Below are positions 54,152-63,383 of a DNA stretch of 64,000 nucleotides, in pieces (within the stretch, counting starts at the first letter, position 1; the number at the start of each line of letters is the position of its first letter). This DNA is from Devosia sp. (GTDB lineage: Bacteria > Pseudomonadota > Alphaproteobacteria > Rhizobiales > Devosiaceae): NCBI RefSeq assembly GCF_024707125.1, contig NZ_JANQAH010000011.1, forward strand, positions 744,001-808,000, in the 5' to 3' direction. Both the position numbers and the translations under genes were made by a program. The notes beneath the pieces were generated by a model, which did not search any database, was not told the origin of the DNA, and saw only the letters and a program-made list of their open reading frames with translations.

Positions 54152-54250
54152 AAAACTGCCCTTGGGCTTGCCCCGAGGGCCAACGCGCGAGTGTTGGGGG
54201 CTTCCGCGTGCTGGGAGGCTGGCCTTCGGGTCAAGCCCAAGGGCAGTTTT
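54152..54250. repeat. 99-bp inverted-repeat element with 19-bp perfect arms
   Basis: AAAACTGCCCTTGGGCTTG (54152-54170) and CAAGCCCAAGGGCAGTTTT (54232-54250). The 61-bp centre contains further pairing (GAGGGCCAACGCG / GCTGGCCTTC). It is flanked by CAACAACA and GCAACG without a clear target-site duplication. It may be a miniature mobile element or a REP-type hairpin. Confidence 0.7.
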
Positions 54251-54280
54251 GCAACGCCGGCCCGCACCGTCGTCTTCGCC

Positions 54281-55178
54281 CCTGCATCCACCTCCGTAGG
54301 CGCTATTGGCTTCGGGCTTTTGGGCCCCCTCAGAACACACGGTGCCATTCCCGCGAACGCGGGAATCTCCGTTTTCGCACGAAGAGATTCCCGCTTTCGC
54401 GGGAATGACGCGGTGGGAATACCAAAGCTCAGAGCAAAGACGCCCACCCCCATCTCCGCCCCTGCATCCACCTCCGCAGGCGCTGTTGGCTTCGGGCTTT
54501 TGGGCCCCCTCAAAACACACGGTGTCATTCCCGCGAAAGCGGGAATCTCCGTTTCCGCGCAGAGAGATTCCCGCTTTCGCGGGAATGACGCTGTGGGAAT
54601 AGCGAAGCTCAAGGTAAACACGCCCACCCCCATCCCCGCCCCCACATCCACCTCCGCAGGCGCTATTGACCTCAGGCTTTTTGGGGCCCCCAAAACACGC
54701 GGTGCCATCCCCGCGAAGACAGGAATCTCCGCTTTCGCACGAAGAGATTCCCGCTTTCGCGGGAATGACGCGGTGGGAATTGCAAAGCTCAATGTAGACA
54801 CGCCCACCCCCATCTCCGCCCCTGCATCCACCCCCGCAGGCGCTATTGACCTCAGGCTTTTTGGGCCCCTCAAAACACACGGTGCCATTCCCGCGAAAGC
54901 GGGATTCTCCGTTTCCGCGCAGAGAGATTCCCGCTTTCGCGGGAATGACGCGGTGGGAATAGCGAAGCTCAAGGTAAACGCGCCCACCCCCGTCTCCGCC
55001 CCTGCGTCCACCTCCGCTGGCGCTATTGACCTCAGACCTTTGGGACCCCTCAAAACACACGGTGCCATTCCCGCGAAGCCGGGAATCTCCGTTTTCGCGC
55101 GAAGCGATTCCGCCTTCGCGGGAATGACGCGATGGGATTGGCAAAGCTCAAAGTAAATACGCCCATCTCCGCTCCCAC
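54281..55178. repeat. Tandem array of about five 180-bp units, each carrying a long hairpin
   Basis: Units begin at 54281, 54461, 54641, 54821 and 55001; the first four are exactly 180 bp apart, the last slightly shorter. Each starts with CCTGCATCCACCTCCGCAGG or a variant, then a GGCCCCCTCAAAACACACGG stretch and a hairpin whose arms (for example 54524-54549 with 54564-54589) pair over 26 bp around a 14-bp loop. Units differ at some positions, so the array is not brand new. Because 180 is divisible by three, reading frames stay open on both strands, but the peptides are repetitive and have no ribosome sites. Confidence 0.85.
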
Positions 55179-55286
55179 CCGTCCCCCTGCGCCTGCCACC
55201 GCCATCCCCACACTCTCCCCTCTCCCCGCCCCCCAACGGCCGATGCCCCTCGCGCGCCAAAACGCTCCCGCAGAAAGCGTCCTCCC

Positions 55287-57500
55287 ATGACCTGCTGCGC
55301 CCCACCCCCCGCTTTCGCCGAAGCCCTTGCTGGCGGCCCCAATCGCGGCCCATCCGCCAACGAAGTACGCCTCGCCAGCCGCCCCCTTGGCGACAATCTC
55401 CGCCAGTCCGAATTTTCCGTGCCCGCCATTCATTGCGGCGCCTGCATCCGCACCATCGAAACCGCGCTCGACGCCATGCCGGAGGTCGTCTCCTCCCGCG
55501 TCAATCTTTCGAGCAAGCGCGTCACCGTCCGCTGGCGCGACGATGGAGCAACCACCCCGCCCATGGTTCGCCGCATGGTGGACCTCGGCTACGAGCCCAA
55601 CCTCTTCTCGCTCGAAGAAGCCGGCAAGGATGCCGGCCTTTCCGCGCTCATCCGCGCCCTCGCCGTCGCCGCCTTCTGCTCGATGAACATCATGATGTTC
55701 TCGGGCTCAGTCTGGTCCGGCGCCGATGCGGCAACGCGCGATCTCCTGCACTGGATTTGCGCCGGCCTCACCCTGCCTGCGCTCCTCTATTCCGGCCGCA
55801 CCTTCTACCAGTCCGCCTGGACGGCGCTGCGCTCCGGCCGCACCAATATGGACGTGCCGATCACCGTGGGCATCGCCCTCGCCTTCGCCCTCAGTCTCTA
55901 CGACACCATCTATTCCGGCGACCGCGTCTATTACGACGCCGTCGCTTCGCTGATTTTCTTCCTCCTCATCGGCCGCACCCTGGACCACGCCATGCGCGAG
56001 CGCGCCCGTACCGCCGTAAAAAGCCTTGCTCGCCTCGCCCCCGCCGGCGCCCTGGTGCTCGATGGCCCCACCGGCCCCGCCTATCTGCCCCTCGCCGATA
56101 TCGCCACCGGCAGCACCATCTCCGTCGCATCAGGCGAACGCATTCCCCTCGATGGCCATATTCTGACCGGCGAAAGCAGTCTCGACCGGAGCCTCCTCAC
56201 CGGCGAAAGCCTTGCCGAACCCGTCGGCCCCGGCCAAACCGTCCCCGCCGGCGCCCTCAATCTTTCGGGCCCCCTGACCCTCAAGACCACCGCCGACGAA
56301 CGGGGCTCCACCCTCCACCGCCTCGTGCAATTGCTCGACGACGCCGAATCCACCCGCAACCGCTATCGCCGCATCGCCGATCGCGCCGCCGCCTGGTATT
56401 CGCCCGTCGTCCACCTTGCCGCCGCCCTGGCCTTCATCGGCTGGATGCTCTTCAACGGCGACCTTCACAACGCCACCACCGTCGCCATCGCCGTTCTCAT
56501 CATCACCTGCCCCTGCGCCCTCGGCCTCGCCGTGCCCATGGTACAGGTCGTCGCCGCCCGCCGCCTCTTCGAAGCCGGCGTCATGGTCAAAGACGGCTCC
56601 GCCCTCGAACGACTCGCCGATGTCGACACCGTAGTCTTCGACAAGACCGGCACGCTCACCACCGGCCTCGCCACCCCCACCGCCCTTTCAGGCAGCAGCG
56701 CTGACATCGCCCTCGCCGCCAGTCTCGCCGCCCGCTCGCGCCACCCCTATTCCATCGCCATTGCCCGCGCCTTCGCCAACGACACTCCACCCATTTGGCT
56801 CAATCCGGTCGAACATGCTGGCCTCGGCATTGAAGCCCATCTCAATGGCCAAACCTACCGCCTCGGTCGCCCCGGCTGGTCGGGGCCGGAAACCGAAAAT
56901 TCCGGTACGATTTTCTCGGTGAACGGCAAGATCCTCGCCGCCTTCGCCTTTGAGGACGATTTGCGCCCCAATGCGGCGCTCAGTGCTAACAGTCTGCTAA
57001 CCAATAACCACCTCGAAGTGCTCTCCGGTGACCGTCCCGAGATCGTCGCAAAACTCGCCGAAAAACTTGGCATTTCCGGCCGCGGCGGCCTGCTGCCCGA
57101 TCAAAAACTCCATCGCATCACCGAACTCGAAACCGAAAACCACCACGTCCTGATGGTCGGCGACGGGCTCAACGACACGCCCGCCATGGTCCGCGCCCAT
57201 GTCTCCATGGCCCCCGCCAGCGCCGTCGACATCGGCCGCAATGCCGCCGATTTCGTCTTTCTGCGCAATGACTTGATGGCCGTCCCCCAGACCATCTCGG
57301 TCGCCCGCGAAGCCCGCAAACTGGTGAAGCAAAACCTCGTCCTGGCGCTGCTTTACAACGCCATTGCCCTGCCCATCGCCATTGCCGGCCTCGTCAATCC
57401 CTTCCTTGCCGCGGTCGCCATGTCGGCCTCGTCCGTCGTCGTCGTCCTCAACGCCCTCCGCCTCGGCTGGCACCCCTTTACCAAAGGCGCCCGGCCATGA
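55287..57500 (+). CDS. ccoI: Copper-transporting P-type ATPase for cbb3 oxidase assembly
   Basis: 737 residues. N-terminal heavy-metal domain with VPAIHCGACIRTIETAL (CxxC), eight membrane helices, the CPC motif in ITCPCALGLAVPMVQVVAA, phosphorylation loop FDKTGTLTTG, SRHPYSIAIA and MVGDGLNDTPAM hinge. It matches FixI/CcoI, which delivers copper for the CuB site of CcoN. The ATG at 55287 is the first in the frame; the 30 residues before the metal domain look low-complexity. It overlaps ccoS by 4 bases. Confidence 0.94.
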   Translation: MTCCAPPPAFAEALAGGPNRGPSANEVRLASRPLGDNLRQSEFSVPAIHCGACIRTIETALDAMPEVVSSRVNLSSKRVTVRWRDDGATTPPMVRRMVDLGYEPNLFSLEEAGKDAGLSALIRALAVAAFCSMNIMMFSGSVWSGADAATRDLLHWICAGLTLPALLYSGRTFYQSAWTALRSGRTNMDVPITVGIALAFALSLYDTIYSGDRVYYDAVASLIFFLLIGRTLDHAMRERARTAVKSLARLAPAGALVLDGPTGPAYLPLADIATGSTISVASGERIPLDGHILTGESSLDRSLLTGESLAEPVGPGQTVPAGALNLSGPLTLKTTADERGSTLHRLVQLLDDAESTRNRYRRIADRAAAWYSPVVHLAAALAFIGWMLFNGDLHNATTVAIAVLIITCPCALGLAVPMVQVVAARRLFEAGVMVKDGSALERLADVDTVVFDKTGTLTTGLATPTALSGSSADIALAASLAARSRHPYSIAIARAFANDTPPIWLNPVEHAGLGIEAHLNGQTYRLGRPGWSGPETENSGTIFSVNGKILAAFAFEDDLRPNAALSANSLLTNNHLEVLSGDRPEIVAKLAEKLGISGRGGLLPDQKLHRITELETENHHVLMVGDGLNDTPAMVRAHVSMAPASAVDIGRNAADFVFLRNDLMAVPQTISVAREARKLVKQNLVLALLYNAIALPIAIAGLVNPFLAAVAMSASSVVVVLNALRLGWHPFTKGARP

Positions 57501-57661
57501 GTGACTTCTTCTATCTCATTCCAATTTCTATCATTTTGGGTTTCGCCGGCCTCGTCATCTTCCTCTGGACCCTGCGCGACGGCCAATACGAAGACCTCGA
57601 CGGCGCCTCCGAGCGCATCCTCTATGACGAAGACCGCCCGCGCTCCGATCGCCCGCTTTGA
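57497..57661 (+). CDS. ccoS: cbb3-type oxidase assembly protein CcoS
   Basis: 54 residues, too short for most ORF calls. MSDFFYLIPISIILGFAGLV is followed by IFLWTLRDGQYEDLDGASER, the CcoS/FixS signature (one membrane helix then WxxxxGQYDDLxGxxxRIL). ATGA overlap with ccoI. It is needed to complete cbb3 cofactor insertion. Confidence 0.95.
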   Translation: MSDFFYLIPISIILGFAGLVIFLWTLRDGQYEDLDGASERILYDEDRPRSDRPL

Positions 57662-57729
57662 TCCTGCTCAAAAGCGACGCAATCCCAATCGGTTAGAGTG
57701 CGGCCAACATTTTCCCGAGGGGCAAAGTC

Positions 57730-58175
57730 ATGAGCTTGCCGATCCACGCCTTGAACCGCTGCTACACCGACCTGCTCGGCATTTGCGACGCCCTCGAAGC
57801 GGTAGCCGATGGCCTGCCCAACAATGTCTCGGCGACGCAGTGCACAGAGCTAGCCACTGAAATCGTTGACCTTTTGGCTCTCACCCACCGCGAAGAAGAA
57901 GCCGTCCTGCTTCCCTTTCTCGCGTCCTCCCCCGCCCCGAACTGCGCCACCTGGCCCGGCGGCTCCGCGAAGAACACGACTATGACGACGACGCCGTGAT
58001 CGAAGTCCGTGAAGCCCTCCTCGCCCTCGCCGCGCGGCATCCGCTCCAATCGGCAGACGCGACCGGCTACCTGCTGCGCTCCTTCTTTGAAAGCCTCAGG
58101 CGCCACGTCCGAGCCGAGCAGGATCTTCTCGCCATTTTCACCGATCTCACGCCACCGGGCGGAACGCTCAATTGA
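57730..58175 (+). pseudogene. Hemerythrin-like HHE domain protein, frameshifted
   Basis: ATG at 57730 with GAGG upstream. MSLPIHALNRCYTDLLGICD and LLALTHREEEAVLLPFL are in the first frame. The frame then breaks in a C run (57929-57938, five C then four C). With one more C it reads ELRHLARRLREEHDYDDD and SLRRHVRAEQDLL to a stop at 58175, about 148 residues with the His/Glu ligands of a di-iron hemerythrin. Such proteins (YtfE-like) bind iron or repair Fe-S centres under NO. The neighbouring denitrification genes support that. As it stands the protein is truncated. Confidence 0.85.
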
Positions 58176-58841
58176 CCCAGTTCATTGTTTCGCTTGCGGT
58201 TTTTCTGGCTCTTCACTCAGTTCCGGCCATCCCTGCCATTCGCCAGCGCTTTATCCGCATCCTGGGCCGGCGCCCCTATCTGGTGCTCTACTCCCTTGCT
58301 TCCCTGGCCGCGCTTGCCTGGGTTTTTCACGCCGCTTTCCAACTCGACTATGTCGAACTCTGGCCGCCAAGTGCCTGGCAGGCCTGGTTTCCTCTGACTT
58401 TATCCCCGGTGGCTTTTTTTCCTGCTAATCTCGGGACTATTCAGCGCCAACCCGGTTTCGGTGACGTTCCGGCGCGGCGACACAAAACCCGGCGCCGTGG
58501 TCTCGATCACCCGCCATCCCGTCCTCTGGGGCTTCCTGCTCTGGGCCGCGGGACACATCGTGGCCAATGGCGACCTGCGCAGCCTCATGCTGTTCGGGTG
58601 TTTTGCGCTTTTTGCTCTCTTCGGCATGGTCATGGCGGAGCGCCGGAACGGGTCCAACCCGCTCAACGCTTCGACCTCGATCATCCCCTTTGCCGCCATC
58701 GCGCAAGGCAGAGCACGTTTCGGCATCGATCCGGCGATGATCCTTGCCCTGGCTCTCACCGCTGCCCTCAGTGCATGGCTGCTACTCGGCGGACACGCAG
58801 CACTATTCGGCGCTGATCCACTAGCAATGACAAGTACTTAG
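58172..58841 (+). pseudogene. nnrU: NnrU family membrane protein, frameshifted
   Basis: TTG start at 58172 within the hemerythrin gene end (MTQFIVSLAVFLALHSVPAI). The first frame runs to about 58413, where a run of seven T (58414-58420) breaks it. Six T would read SPVAFFLLISGLFSANPVSV and continue as TFRRGDTKPGAVVSITRHPVLWGF to 58841, 222 residues with about six membrane helices. NnrU is needed for nitric oxide reductase function in some denitrifiers. No norCB genes are in this window. Confidence 0.88.
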
Positions 58842-58880
58842 GCGAAGCGAGATCACGACGACAAACATATTCGCACCTCT

Positions 58881-58894
58881 TTGACCAGGATCAA
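58881..58894 (+). promoter_or_regulatory. FNR/FixK-type box upstream of pseudoazurin
   Basis: TTGACCAGGATCAA differs from TTGAT-N4-ATCAA by one base. Its centre is 82 bp before the pseudoazurin ATG. Same architecture as the nirK and ccoN boxes. Confidence 0.8.
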
Positions 58895-58969
58895 GGAAGC
58901 AACCAGCAATAGTGGCGAAAAGGGCATCAACGGGAACGAAGAGATCGCTCCCAGGTTCAGGAGACCAAA

Positions 58970-59407
58970 ATGAACATGCCCAAGATCGCAGCGGCCATGG
59001 CTCTTCTCGCATTCGTTGTAACACCCGCCTTCGCCGCCAATTTCGAAGTGCATATGCTGAACAAGGGCGAAGCCGGCACCATGGTTTTCGAGCCCGCCCT
59101 CACCCAGGTCGCCGTCGGCGACACCGTGACCTTTGTCCCCACCGACAAGGGCCATAATGCCGAAACCATCAAGGACGTCCTGCCCGAAGGCGCCGAGGCG
59201 TTCAAGGGGGCCCTGGGCAAGGAAGTCGTGGTGACTTTCACCGTGGAAGGCGTTTACGGCATCAAATGTGCCCCCCATCTGGGCATGGGCATGGTTGCCG
59301 CCGTTGTCGTCGGTGCACCAACCAACCTCGACGCCGCAAAGGCCGTCAAACTCCCCACCAAGGCCGCCGAACGCTTCACCGCAGCACTCGAAGGCATTGG
59401 CAAGTAG
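58970..59407 (+). CDS. Pseudoazurin (type 1 blue copper electron carrier)
   Basis: 145 residues from the ATG at 58970, AGGAG upstream. Signal peptide [20 protein letters not shown] cut after AFA. Copper ligands: His in [10 protein letters not shown], Cys, His and Met in [12 protein letters not shown]. It passes electrons from the bc1 complex to NirK in the periplasm. It closes the denitrification island and stands alone behind its own FNR-type box. Confidence 0.95.
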   Translation: MNMPKIAAAMALLAFVVTPAFAANFEVHMLNKGEAGTMVFEPALTQVAVGDTVTFVPTDKGHNAETIKDVLPEGAEAFKGALGKEVVVTFTVEGVYGIKCAPHLGMGMVAAVVVGAPTNLDAAKAVKLPTKAAERFTAALEGIGK

Positions 59408-59461
59408 TTGTCTGACAAATTTCGCGCCAAGTTCGGCGCGACCAATGCTCAAATTAGTAAG

Positions 59462-59485
59462 AACCCCGCCACTGGCGGGGTTTTT
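59462..59485 (+). terminator. Rho-independent terminator of the pseudoazurin gene
   Basis: AACCCCGCC, loop ACT, GGCGGGGTT and TTTTT; about 55 bp after the stop. Confidence 0.9.
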
Positions 59486-59667
59486 CTATTGCATCCAGTC
59501 GCAACCTTGTTGACCACAGCCGCAAAAATTACTCATCACCGTTTTGCGGCAGGGGCAAAATATCTCCCCATTAACAAACACCTCTGACATCAACCCAGAA
59601 TGACGAGGTTGGATAAACCAATTCGTCACCTCGGTGGTGCATATCTGAATGAATCAGAGGCAGCACC

Positions 59668-61863
59668 ATGACGCTTTCGCCTTCCAAAGAGGGCCATTCC
59701 GTTTCTGCACAAATCGTCTGGGCCGCGGTGGTTCTGGCGATCTGCCTCGCTGCCGTGGCCATCTTCTCGGTCTCCTGGGCCATGGGACGCATCGATGATC
59801 GCGCCCTTGGCGAGCAGAGACAGACCATCGAGGCTGCACTCTTCGAAGCAAGGGCACGCCTGGCAGCCGACCAGGCCGCCACCACGGTCACCCCTGGCGA
59901 AGTAGCCATAGAAACGGACGAGCTCGACCGTCGCCTGACGACCGCGCTTGGACACGACCGCGCCTATATCCTTGCGCCCGATGGCAAGGTGCTGCGTGCC
60001 TCTGTCGATGGCCGCTACGCCGGCAAGATATTCACCCTGGCCGACTCCTTCGTCCTGCAACCGATCATCGATCGCCTACGCCTGCGGATCGCCAGGGCAG
60101 CCTTCGATGACCCAAGCCTGCGCTCCGCCGATGCCGCGGGTATCCTGGCGCTGCGAACGGTGGGCTTCGCCGATAGCGGACAAGGCTTCGTCAGCATTCG
60201 TCCCATGGATTCACTTGGCGACGGCAGCACTAGCAACCCCACCGATGACCACCTGCTCATCTCGATCAAGCTGATCGACCAGACGATGCTGCAGGACATT
60301 GGAAAGCAATTTGGCATCGCCAATATACGTCGCGTCGCCCATCCCAACTCCGCCGTCTGGCTCCCGATACTCAACCGGGAAGGCGATATCCTGACCTATC
60401 TGGCCTGGACACCGTCCAAGCCGGCGCAAGCATTGCTGGGCGAGGCTGCGCCTGCGCTTGCCGTCCTGTTGCTGATGGTAGGCTTGGCCATGGCTGCGCT
60501 ACTGGTGTGGCTCCGCCGAACATCCCTTACGATGGAAGCAAGCCGCGCCCACGCCACCTACTTCGCCTTGCACGATCCCCTGACCGGATTGGCCAACCGA
60601 GCGCTCTTTGAAACGCGCCTCAAGGAGGCGAAGGACTACGAGTTCCTGGCCGAAACCAAGGTGCTGCTGATCTCGGTGGACATCGACCGCTTCAAGGAAA
60701 TCAATGATTCATGGGGACACGCTGCAGGCGACCAGTTGCTGCGCGAAGTGGCCAAGCGCCTGATGATCGAAATGCCGGAAGAAGCAACCGTTGCCCGCCT
60801 CGGCGGCGATGAATTCGCCATCATCCATCCCGGCATTCTGAGCGAAGGCCAGGCACGATGGATTTGCCAGCGGCTCATTCAATCCATCAGGACGCCCCTG
60901 ACCGTCGGCAGCGATCGGGTCGATGTGACGCTGAGCCTCGGTGCCGCTCTCGAAAAAGGAAACGAGGTGACGCCGGAGGAAATCTTGCGGCGCGCTGACG
61001 TTGCTCTTTATGCAGCAAAACTTGCCGGGCGCGACGGTTTCGCGCTCTATAACCCGGAAATGGACCGCGAAAAGCGCGAGCGGCGGACGCTCGAAGTCGA
61101 ACTGCGCAATGCGCTCCTGACCGGCGACGGTCTGCACCTTGTTTACCAGCCCATCTATGCGAGCCAGAATGGCAGGATAGCGGGCGCCGAAGCGCTCATC
61201 CGCTGGATGCACCCCACTCGCGGCCTGCTCTCCCCTGACCATTTCATCGCTCTCGCCGAAGAATGCGACATCATCGATACTCTCGGCGAATGGGTTCTGC
61301 GCGAGGCCTGTCGCTTCGCCGTATCCTCTGATCTGCCCCGGATCGCGGTGAATGTCTCACCGATCCAGTTTCAAAATGCCCGGCTTGCCGAACGCATCCT
61401 GGCAATTCTGGCCGAAACGGGCCTGACGCCGGATCGCCTGGAAGTGGAAATCACCGAAGGCGTCCTGCTGCAGAACTCCTCCCAGACCCAGGAAACTCTC
61501 GGCACGCTGCGGCAAGCCGGTGTCAGCGTCGCGCTTGACGATTTCGGCACGGGCTATGCGTCGATCAGCTATCTGCGCAGCTATGCCGTCGACAAGCTCA
61601 AGATCGACAAGTCCTATTCCCAACTCGTCGACGCCGACCCAGTCGTGGGCCACATCGTTCGCCTGATCGTCGAAACGGCGCGCGCGCTCGGCATGTCCGT
61701 CACCGCAGAGGGCGTCGAGAACCGGGGCCAACGCCGCAAGTTAACCTCCATGGGCTGCACCTACCTGCAGGGCTATCTCTTTGCCCGCCCGCTTGTACCC
61801 GACGATATGCGAGACGCCCTCTCCCGGGATTCGCGGGACGGCACGGACCAGAAGTTCGGTTGA
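59668..61863 (+). CDS. Membrane-bound GGDEF-EAL protein with CHASE4-like sensor
   Basis: 731 residues. One N-terminal membrane helix (AAVVLAICLAAVAIFSVSWAMG), a periplasmic sensor of about 210 residues (CHASE4-like by position; low confidence), a second helix (LAVLLLMVGLAMAALLVW), GGDEF (RLGGDEFAII, intact active site) and EAL (GAEALIRW, intact EAL motif, ending LQGYLFARPL). It may make or degrade cyclic-di-GMP; an intact GGDEF and EAL leaves the direction open. It stands alone between the denitrification island and the polysaccharide genes. Confidence 0.9.
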   Translation: MTLSPSKEGHSVSAQIVWAAVVLAICLAAVAIFSVSWAMGRIDDRALGEQRQTIEAALFEARARLAADQAATTVTPGEVAIETDELDRRLTTALGHDRAYILAPDGKVLRASVDGRYAGKIFTLADSFVLQPIIDRLRLRIARAAFDDPSLRSADAAGILALRTVGFADSGQGFVSIRPMDSLGDGSTSNPTDDHLLISIKLIDQTMLQDIGKQFGIANIRRVAHPNSAVWLPILNREGDILTYLAWTPSKPAQALLGEAAPALAVLLLMVGLAMAALLVWLRRTSLTMEASRAHATYFALHDPLTGLANRALFETRLKEAKDYEFLAETKVLLISVDIDRFKEINDSWGHAAGDQLLREVAKRLMIEMPEEATVARLGGDEFAIIHPGILSEGQARWICQRLIQSIRTPLTVGSDRVDVTLSLGAALEKGNEVTPEEILRRADVALYAAKLAGRDGFALYNPEMDREKRERRTLEVELRNALLTGDGLHLVYQPIYASQNGRIAGAEALIRWMHPTRGLLSPDHFIALAEECDIIDTLGEWVLREACRFAVSSDLPRIAVNVSPIQFQNARLAERILAILAETGLTPDRLEVEITEGVLLQNSSQTQETLGTLRQAGVSVALDDFGTGYASISYLRSYAVDKLKIDKSYSQLVDADPVVGHIVRLIVETARALGMSVTAEGVENRGQRRKLTSMGCTYLQGYLFARPLVPDDMRDALSRDSRDGTDQKFG

Positions 61864-62004
61864 GGCCCGTGACAGGGCTTCACGCAAAGGTCACGCACAA
61901 CGCATAAGCGCTTCTCCCAAGCACATCATGCGGCCGGCGAGCCGGATTGAGTTCCTTCGCCTATGCATTACGTATAGACGCAGCAGGGGTCGGGGAGCAT
62001 TGCT

Positions 62005-63345
62005 ATGCGCATCACCATGATAGGCAGCGGCTATGTTGGCCTTGTCAGCGGCGCCTGTTTCGCCGATTTCGGCCATGACGTCACTTGCGTTGACCTCAAC
62101 GAGCAGAAGATCGCCGCCCTCAATGCAGGCAAGATTCCGATCTTCGAACCCGGTCTCGAAGTGCTTGTCGCCGACAATGTCAAAGCCGGCAGATTGACCT
62201 TTACGACGAACCTCGCGCCTGCCGTCGCCAACTCCGACGTGGTGTTCATCGCCGTCGGCACGCCTTCACGTCGCGGCGATGGACATGCCGACCTGTCCTA
62301 CGTCTACGCCGCAGCCGCCGACATCGCGCGCGCGATCAAGGGCTTTACGGTCGTCGTCACCAAATCCACAGCCCCGGTCGGCACCGGGGACGAGGTCGAA
62401 CGCATCATCCGCGAAACCAATCCCGCGGCCGATGTGGTCGTCGTGACCAATCCAGAGTTTTTGCGTGAGGGCTCGGCTATCGAGGATTTCAAACGTCCAG
62501 ATCGCATCGTCGTCGGCCTCGAAGACGAGCGTGCCCGACAGGTGATGACGGATGTATATCGACCGCTCTACCTTAATCAGGCGCCGCTCATGTTCACCGG
62601 TCGTCGCACGGCCGAATTGATCAAATATGCCGGCAATGCATTTCTCGCCATGAAGATCACCTTCATCAACGAGATCGCTGACCTCTGCGAACGCACCGGC
62701 GCCAATGTGCAGGACGTCGCCCGCGGCATCGGCATGGACAACCGCATTGGCGGCAAATTCCTCAACGCCGGCCCCGGCTATGGCGGCTCGTGCTTTCCCA
62801 AGGACACACTGGCCCTGGTTAAGACCGGCCAGGATTTTGACACGCCCCTGCGGCTCGTCGAAACCACCATCGATGTCAACGACCGCCGCAAGCGCGCCAT
62901 GGGTCGCAAGGTGATCGCCGCTATGGGCGGCAGTGTGCGCGGCAAGACCATCGGCATCCTGGGCCTGACCTTCAAGCCCAACACCGACGACATGCGCGAC
63001 GCCCCCTCGATCGCCATCATCCAGTCATTGCAGGATGCCGGCGCGAAAATCCGCGCCTATGACCCGGAGGGCATGGAAGCCGCAAAGACGTTCCTCAAGG
63101 ATGTGGACTACGCCTCGGACGTCTATGACGCGGCTTCAAAAGCCGACGCGCTGGTGCTGATCACCGAATGGAACGCCTTCCGTTCGCTCGACCTGAAGCG
63201 GATCGGAGACGCCATGGCGGGCAAGGTGTTCATCGACCTGCGCAATGTCTATCGCCGCAAGGAAGTGGAGACGGCGGGTCTAAACTATGTCAGCATCGGC
63301 CGACCGCAGGGCGCAGCAGACACGACGGCACAAGCGGCGGAATAG
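62005..63345 (+). CDS. UDP-glucose 6-dehydrogenase
   Basis: 446 residues. Nucleotide-binding MRITMIGSGYVGLVSGACFADFG, VGTPSRRGDGHADLSYV, catalytic Cys in GYGGSCFPKDTLALV and C-terminal GLTFKPNTDDMRDAPS. It oxidises UDP-glucose to UDP-glucuronate with two NAD. GGGGAG stands before the ATG. With the next gene it suggests exopolysaccharide or O-antigen precursor supply. Confidence 0.95.
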   Translation: MRITMIGSGYVGLVSGACFADFGHDVTCVDLNEQKIAALNAGKIPIFEPGLEVLVADNVKAGRLTFTTNLAPAVANSDVVFIAVGTPSRRGDGHADLSYVYAAAADIARAIKGFTVVVTKSTAPVGTGDEVERIIRETNPAADVVVVTNPEFLREGSAIEDFKRPDRIVVGLEDERARQVMTDVYRPLYLNQAPLMFTGRRTAELIKYAGNAFLAMKITFINEIADLCERTGANVQDVARGIGMDNRIGGKFLNAGPGYGGSCFPKDTLALVKTGQDFDTPLRLVETTIDVNDRRKRAMGRKVIAAMGGSVRGKTIGILGLTFKPNTDDMRDAPSIAIIQSLQDAGAKIRAYDPEGMEAAKTFLKDVDYASDVYDAASKADALVLITEWNAFRSLDLKRIGDAMAGKVFIDLRNVYRRKEVETAGLNYVSIGRPQGAADTTAQAAE

Positions 63346-63383
63346 ACCAAGCATAACCGCATTTCATAGACTGTGGGGGCAGT

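Noticed and set aside
53974-55156. Long open frames across the 54-55 kb repeat region on both strands (up to 710 codons in the plus frame continuing from the DUF2189 gene)
   Set aside because: The frames stay open only because the unit is 180 bp, a multiple of three. Peptides such as SFPRKRESL and AFAGMT are known by-products of palindromic repeats, and no ribosome sites or starts fit.
54281-55178. Possible CRISPR array
   Set aside because: Repeat units are 180 bp and contiguous with no unique spacers; no cas genes are nearby.
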